Shown: positions 61,050-64,000 of the stretch, one piece after another
Numbering within the stretch: the first letter of the stretch is position 1
How the letters are laid out: every line of letters starts with the position of its first letter
Made by a program: the position numbers and the translations under genes
The notes under the pieces: generated by a model
What the model was told of the DNA's origin: nothing
The model's input: only the letters and a program-made list of their open reading frames with translations
Database searches by the model: none
NCBI RefSeq assembly: GCF_036625195.1
Contig: NZ_JAZKUG010000001.1
Coordinates: 3,782,001-3,846,000 of the forward strand
Length of the DNA: 64,000 bases
Origin: Accumulibacter sp.
GTDB lineage: Bacteria; Pseudomonadota; Gammaproteobacteria; Burkholderiales; Rhodocyclaceae
Direction: 5' to 3'

Positions 61050-62478
61050 TCCCATTGCTGCGATGTTGATCACCCTGCTCGCCAGCGGCTGCATGGTCGG
61101 CCCCGACTACGTCCGCCCGCCCCTCGACGCACCGGCGGCCTGGCGCCTGGACGAGAAGGATGCGCGCGATCTCGCCAACACCGCCTGGTGGGAGCAGTTC
61201 GCCGACCCGGTGCTCAACGATCTGGTGACGACGGCTCTGCGCGAGAACAAGGATCTGATGATCGCCAGCGCCCGCGTCGAGGAGTTCGCCGGCCAGTACG
61301 GCTTCGTTCGCTCCGGCCTCTTCCCGCAGGTCGGCGCCAGCGCCGACGCCCGCCGGCAGCGCGACGTCGGCGCAGTGGTCCTCGGCGCCGGGCAGAGCAA
61401 TACGTTCAGCACCTACAATGTCCTGCTCAACGCCAGCTGGGAGATCGACATCTGGGGGCGCATCCGGCGCCAGACAGAAGCGGCGCGTGCGCGCCTGCTG
61501 GCCAGCGAGGAAGGCCGGCGCGGTGTCATCCTGTCGCTCGTCGGCAGCGTCGCCGGCGCCTACATCAACCTGCGCGATCTCGACCGGCAGCTGGAGATCG
61601 CGCAGGCGACGGCCAAGACGCGCGGCGAGTCGTACGAGCTGTTCAAGCTGCGCTTCGAAGGTGGCCTGATATCCTTGCTCGAACTGAGCCAGAACCGCTC
61701 GCAATACGAGGAGGCCCTGGCGACGATCCCGCCCATCGAGAAGGCGATCGCACAGCAGGAAAACGGCCTCAGCGTGCTGCTCGGACGCAACCCCGGGCCC
61801 ATCGCCCGAGGCAAGAGCATCGACCAACTGACACTGCCGGCGATCCCTGCCGGCCTGCCGTCGGAACTCCTCGAGCGGCGGCCCGACCTGCGCCGTGCCG
61901 AACAGGAGCTGATCGCCGCCAATGCCCTGATCGGCGCCGCCAAGGCGGCGTACTTCCCGACGATCTCGCTCACCGGACTCTTCGGATACTCGAGTACCAG
62001 CCTCAGCAACCTCTTCCAGGGCGAGAACAAGGTGTGGAACTACGGCCTGCCGATCAGCATGCCGATCTTCACCGCCGGCGCGCTGGCGGGACAGTTGCAA
62101 TCCGCCGAGGCGACACAGCAGCAGGCGCTGTTCAGCTACCAGAAGGCGATTCAGGAGGCTTTCCGCGAGGTCAACGATGCGCTGATCAACCAGGACCGGA
62201 CGCGCGAGCAGTTGCACGCACAGCGGCGTCAGGTCGAAGCCCTGCAGCAGTACGCCGCCACCGCCCGCCTGCGCTACGACAATGGCTACACCAGCTTCAT
62301 CGAGGTCCTCGACGCCGAACGCAGCCTGTTCAGCGTGCAACTGCAGTACACGCAGACCCAGGGGACGGAGTTCCAGGCGATGATCAGTCTGTACCTGGCC
62401 ATGGGTGGCGGCTGGGTCAACGAAGCGGATCGGCTCGCCGGCAAGGCGGACGACGTCGCTGCAGCCAGGCAACCGTGA
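61036..62478 (+). CDS. Outer-membrane efflux channel (OprM/NodT family lipoprotein)
   Basis: A 480-residue TolC-like channel with a lipobox LLASGCMVGPDY (Cys near residue 19), the conserved WW(E/Q)QFADPVLNDL opening, two repeats of the channel domain (residues about 60-260 and 265-460) with ERRPDLRRAEQELIAANA and FIEVLDAERSLF. It exports substrates passed by the pump above. The start could be ATG 61036 or the ATG two codons later. It overlaps the pump gene and precedes ppk2 by 66 bp. Confidence 0.95.
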   Translation: MAMRSPIAAMLITLLASGCMVGPDYVRPPLDAPAAWRLDEKDARDLANTAWWEQFADPVLNDLVTTALRENKDLMIASARVEEFAGQYGFVRSGLFPQVGASADARRQRDVGAVVLGAGQSNTFSTYNVLLNASWEIDIWGRIRRQTEAARARLLASEEGRRGVILSLVGSVAGAYINLRDLDRQLEIAQATAKTRGESYELFKLRFEGGLISLLELSQNRSQYEEALATIPPIEKAIAQQENGLSVLLGRNPGPIARGKSIDQLTLPAIPAGLPSELLERRPDLRRAEQELIAANALIGAAKAAYFPTISLTGLFGYSSTSLSNLFQGENKVWNYGLPISMPIFTAGALAGQLQSAEATQQQALFSYQKAIQEAFREVNDALINQDRTREQLHAQRRQVEALQQYAATARLRYDNGYTSFIEVLDAERSLFSVQLQYTQTQGTEFQAMISLYLAMGGGWVNEADRLAGKADDVAAARQP

Positions 62479-62543
62479 GCGTGCCAGCCGGCGGGCGCTG
62501 CCCGGTCCAGCAGCGCCAGGATGCAACCGCAAAGGAGAGAAAC

Positions 62544-63434
62544 ATGGGCAAGAAGGGCAAGAAGGGCAAAGCGGCAAGGAAAACCAAATTGAAAGAACTC
62601 GGTCCGCCCGAAGCCGCGACTGGCGTGGCGACAACCGAGGCAGCCGAGCAGCCAGCGCGGAAAATGTCGTCGAAAGAGTATTACCGGGAACTCGAGCAGC
62701 TCGAGGGCGAACTCGCCCACCTGCAGAGCTGGGTGATCGAAAAGGGACTGAAGGTGGTGATCGTCTTCGAGGGACGTGACGGCGCCGGCAAGGGTGGCAC
62801 GATCAAGGCGATCACCGGCCGCGTCAGCCCGCGGTTCTTCCGCGTCGTCGCCTTGCCGGCGCCGACCGAGCGCGAGAAGACGCAGATGTACGTGCAGCGT
62901 TATCTGCCCCACCTGCCGGCAGCCGGCGAAGTGGTGATCTTCGACCGCAGCTGGTACAACCGCGCCGGCGTCGAACGGGTGATGGGATTCGCCAGCGACG
63001 AGCAGGTGCAGGGATTCCTGCGGCTGGCGCCGCTGTTCGAGAAACTGATGGTCGATGGCAACCAGATCATCCTGCGCAAGTACTGGCTCGAGGTCGACAT
63101 GGACGAGCAGACCCGCCGGCTCGAAGCGCGCATCACCGATCCGCGCAAGCAATGGAAGCTGTCGCCGATGGATCTCAAGTCGTACAGCCGCTGGTACGAC
63201 TACTCACGTGCCCGCGACGACATGTTCCGGGCCACCGATACCGACTGGGCGCCGTGGTTCGTCGCGCGCTCGGACGACAAGAAGCGGGTGCGCCTCAACA
63301 TCATCAAGCATCTGTTGAGCAGCATTCCCTACGAGGTCGCCAAGGCACCGAAGATCAGCCTGCCACGGCGACAGAAACCGGGTGACTACGTGGACCCCGG
63401 TCTGCCGCTGAAGTACGTTCCCGAGGTCTACTGA
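62544..63434 (+). CDS. ppk2: Polyphosphate kinase 2 family protein
   Basis: A 296-residue PPK2 that transfers phosphate between polyphosphate and nucleotides. The Walker A FEGRDGAGKGG is near residues 75-85, and the PPK2 signatures TEREKTQMYVQRYLPHLPAAGEVVIFDRSWYNRAGVERVMGF and YWLEVDMDEQTRRLEARITDPRKQWKLSPMD are clear. The first 40 residues are Lys-rich and low in similarity (GKKGKKGKAARKTKLKEL). Class I enzymes make ATP/GTP from polyphosphate; subclass is not certain. AAAGGAGAG lies upstream. Its presence fits a polyphosphate-storing organism. Confidence 0.95.
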   Translation: MGKKGKKGKAARKTKLKELGPPEAATGVATTEAAEQPARKMSSKEYYRELEQLEGELAHLQSWVIEKGLKVVIVFEGRDGAGKGGTIKAITGRVSPRFFRVVALPAPTEREKTQMYVQRYLPHLPAAGEVVIFDRSWYNRAGVERVMGFASDEQVQGFLRLAPLFEKLMVDGNQIILRKYWLEVDMDEQTRRLEARITDPRKQWKLSPMDLKSYSRWYDYSRARDDMFRATDTDWAPWFVARSDDKKRVRLNIIKHLLSSIPYEVAKAPKISLPRRQKPGDYVDPGLPLKYVPEVY

Positions 63435-63491
63435 ACAACCTTGCCACTGCGGGCGACGGCACCGTCGCCCGCCCCACCGGAGGTACCTGAC

Positions 63492-63857
63492 ATGCGCATT
63501 GCCCTTCTTGCCGCCGCCGCTACGCTCACCGCCACCGCCCACGCGGTTCCACCCGACCAGTACCGCATCCGCAATGCCGGCGAACTGGTGAAGGTGTGCA
63601 GCGTACCGGAGTCGGATCCCGACCACGCCACCGCCCTCGCCTTCTGCCATGGCGTCCTGGCCGGAGCCTACGGCTATTACGACGCATCGACACAACCCGC
63701 CGACCGCTTCGTCTGCGTTCCCGACCCCAGCCCCAAGCGCTCGCAGGTGGCGAGTGACTTCGTCGCCTGGGCCAACGCCCGCCCGCAACTGATGAACGCG
63801 GGTGCGATCGACACCCTCTTCCGCTTTGCCGGCGAGAAGTACCCTTGCCGCAAGTAG
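63492..63857 (+). CDS. Rap1a/Tai-domain secreted protein
   Basis: A 121-residue protein with signal peptide MRIALLAAAATLTATAHA and a Rap1a/Tai-like domain, in which conserved Cys residues (VKVCSVP, LAFCHGVLAGAYGYY, RFVCVPDPS, KYPCRK) would form disulphides. The family includes immunity proteins to type VI secretion amidase effectors, but many members are housekeeping-like in betaproteobacteria with no effector nearby, as here. The start has GGAGG upstream. Confidence 0.8.
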   Translation: MRIALLAAAATLTATAHAVPPDQYRIRNAGELVKVCSVPESDPDHATALAFCHGVLAGAYGYYDASTQPADRFVCVPDPSPKRSQVASDFVAWANARPQLMNAGAIDTLFRFAGEKYPCRK

Positions 63858-63903
63858 TGGCGCGCGGCCGCCTGGAAAGACCACGTACATGAGGAGTAGA
63901 ACG

Positions 63904-64000
63904 ATGAAACATGGATTGATCGGCGTTCCGTTGCTGGCGGGCATGCTCGCCATCGGCGGCTGCGCCAACATGAGCTCGACCGAGCAGCGCACCTTGAGCG
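63904..64000 (+). CDS. Lipoprotein, probably glycine-zipper type (3' end outside the window)
   Basis: Only the first 32 residues are visible: signal and lipobox MKHGLIGVPLLAGMLAIGGCANM (Cys20) followed by SSTEQRTLS. This start resembles small osmotically inducible or YMGG/glycine-zipper lipoproteins, whose glycine-zipper region would follow the visible part. GAGGAGTAG lies upstream as ribosome-binding site. The family cannot be confirmed from the partial sequence. Confidence 0.65.
   Translation, partial: MKHGLIGVPLLAGMLAIGGCANMSSTEQRTLS

Noticed and set aside
63492..63857. Type VI immunity gene implying a nearby effector
   Set aside because: No amidase effector or type VI component is adjacent; the family is also common outside such loci.

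Overview
The window is about 64 kb of GC-rich, gene-dense proteobacterial chromosome. Gene content points to a betaproteobacterium of the Rhodocyclales, plausibly a 'Candidatus Accumulibacter'-like polyphosphate accumulator. This is an inference from: a FimV/HubP homologue, a Sec-type nosZ with two c-type cytochromes, a PPK2-type polyphosphate kinase, a hydratase-phosphotransacylase plus acetate kinase, acetoacetyl-CoA synthetase, and two PEP-CTERM (exosortase) proteins. No rRNA, tRNA or CRISPR array was seen.

Layout. 1-4.2 kb: 3' end of holB, then pilZ, tatD and an ankyrin protein, facing a DEDDh exonuclease/GIY-YIG protein. 4.2-14.9 kb: a leftward lipid/acyl-CoA block (alpha/beta hydrolase, acetoacetyl-CoA synthetase, thioesterase, acyl-CoA dehydrogenase), then a FimV-like protein, a CbiM-like permease and etfBA. 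A divergent TetR gene shares an operator-rich gap with etfB. 14.9-29.3 kb: glycerol kinase, a 48-residue PEP-CTERM microprotein, DNA polymerase IV, a PatZ-like protein acetyltransferase, an LTXXQ periplasmic protein divergent from a two-component system, a TerB-like protein, SelO, a TIGR02647 protein and a patatin/outer-membrane-barrel protein.

29.3-33.6 kb is a scrambled accessory islet. It holds a decayed ATPase/DUF4325 gene, a FlgO-type lipoprotein pair, a RelB-like antitoxin with a ParE toxin carrying an in-frame stop, an intact DUF433/DUF5615 pair, and a truncated NE0113-family CRISPR-associated (ring-nuclease type) gene that runs into the 3' end of nosD. 33.6-43.1 kb is a partial clade II nitrous oxide reductase cluster: nosZ, two cytochromes c, a NosB-like membrane protein and nosD. 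Copper-delivery genes (Sco, PCuAC and an unknown membrane-anchored protein) lie on the other side. A complete 1,591 bp insertion sequence with 9 bp target duplications sits between the two halves, just upstream of an FNR-like box before nosZ. The usual nosGHFYL genes are not in the window.

43.2-64 kb: an MFS transporter, a second PEP-CTERM protein, a 1,080-residue STAND/BTAD regulator upstream of a Calx-beta protein, pta-ackA, a glutaredoxin-like protein, a rpoE-rseC-degP stress operon without adjacent rseA/rseB, a complete tripartite RND efflux operon, ppk2, a Rap1a/Tai-domain protein and the start of a lipoprotein gene.

Most noteworthy signals: both PEP-CTERM genes carry GG-N10-GC (sigma-54 type) elements at promoter distance; the nos cluster shows a breakpoint at a broken CRISPR-accessory gene; and there is a toxin disabled by a single in-frame stop. 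Nothing seen amounts to a wholly new system, but these features are specific and testable.
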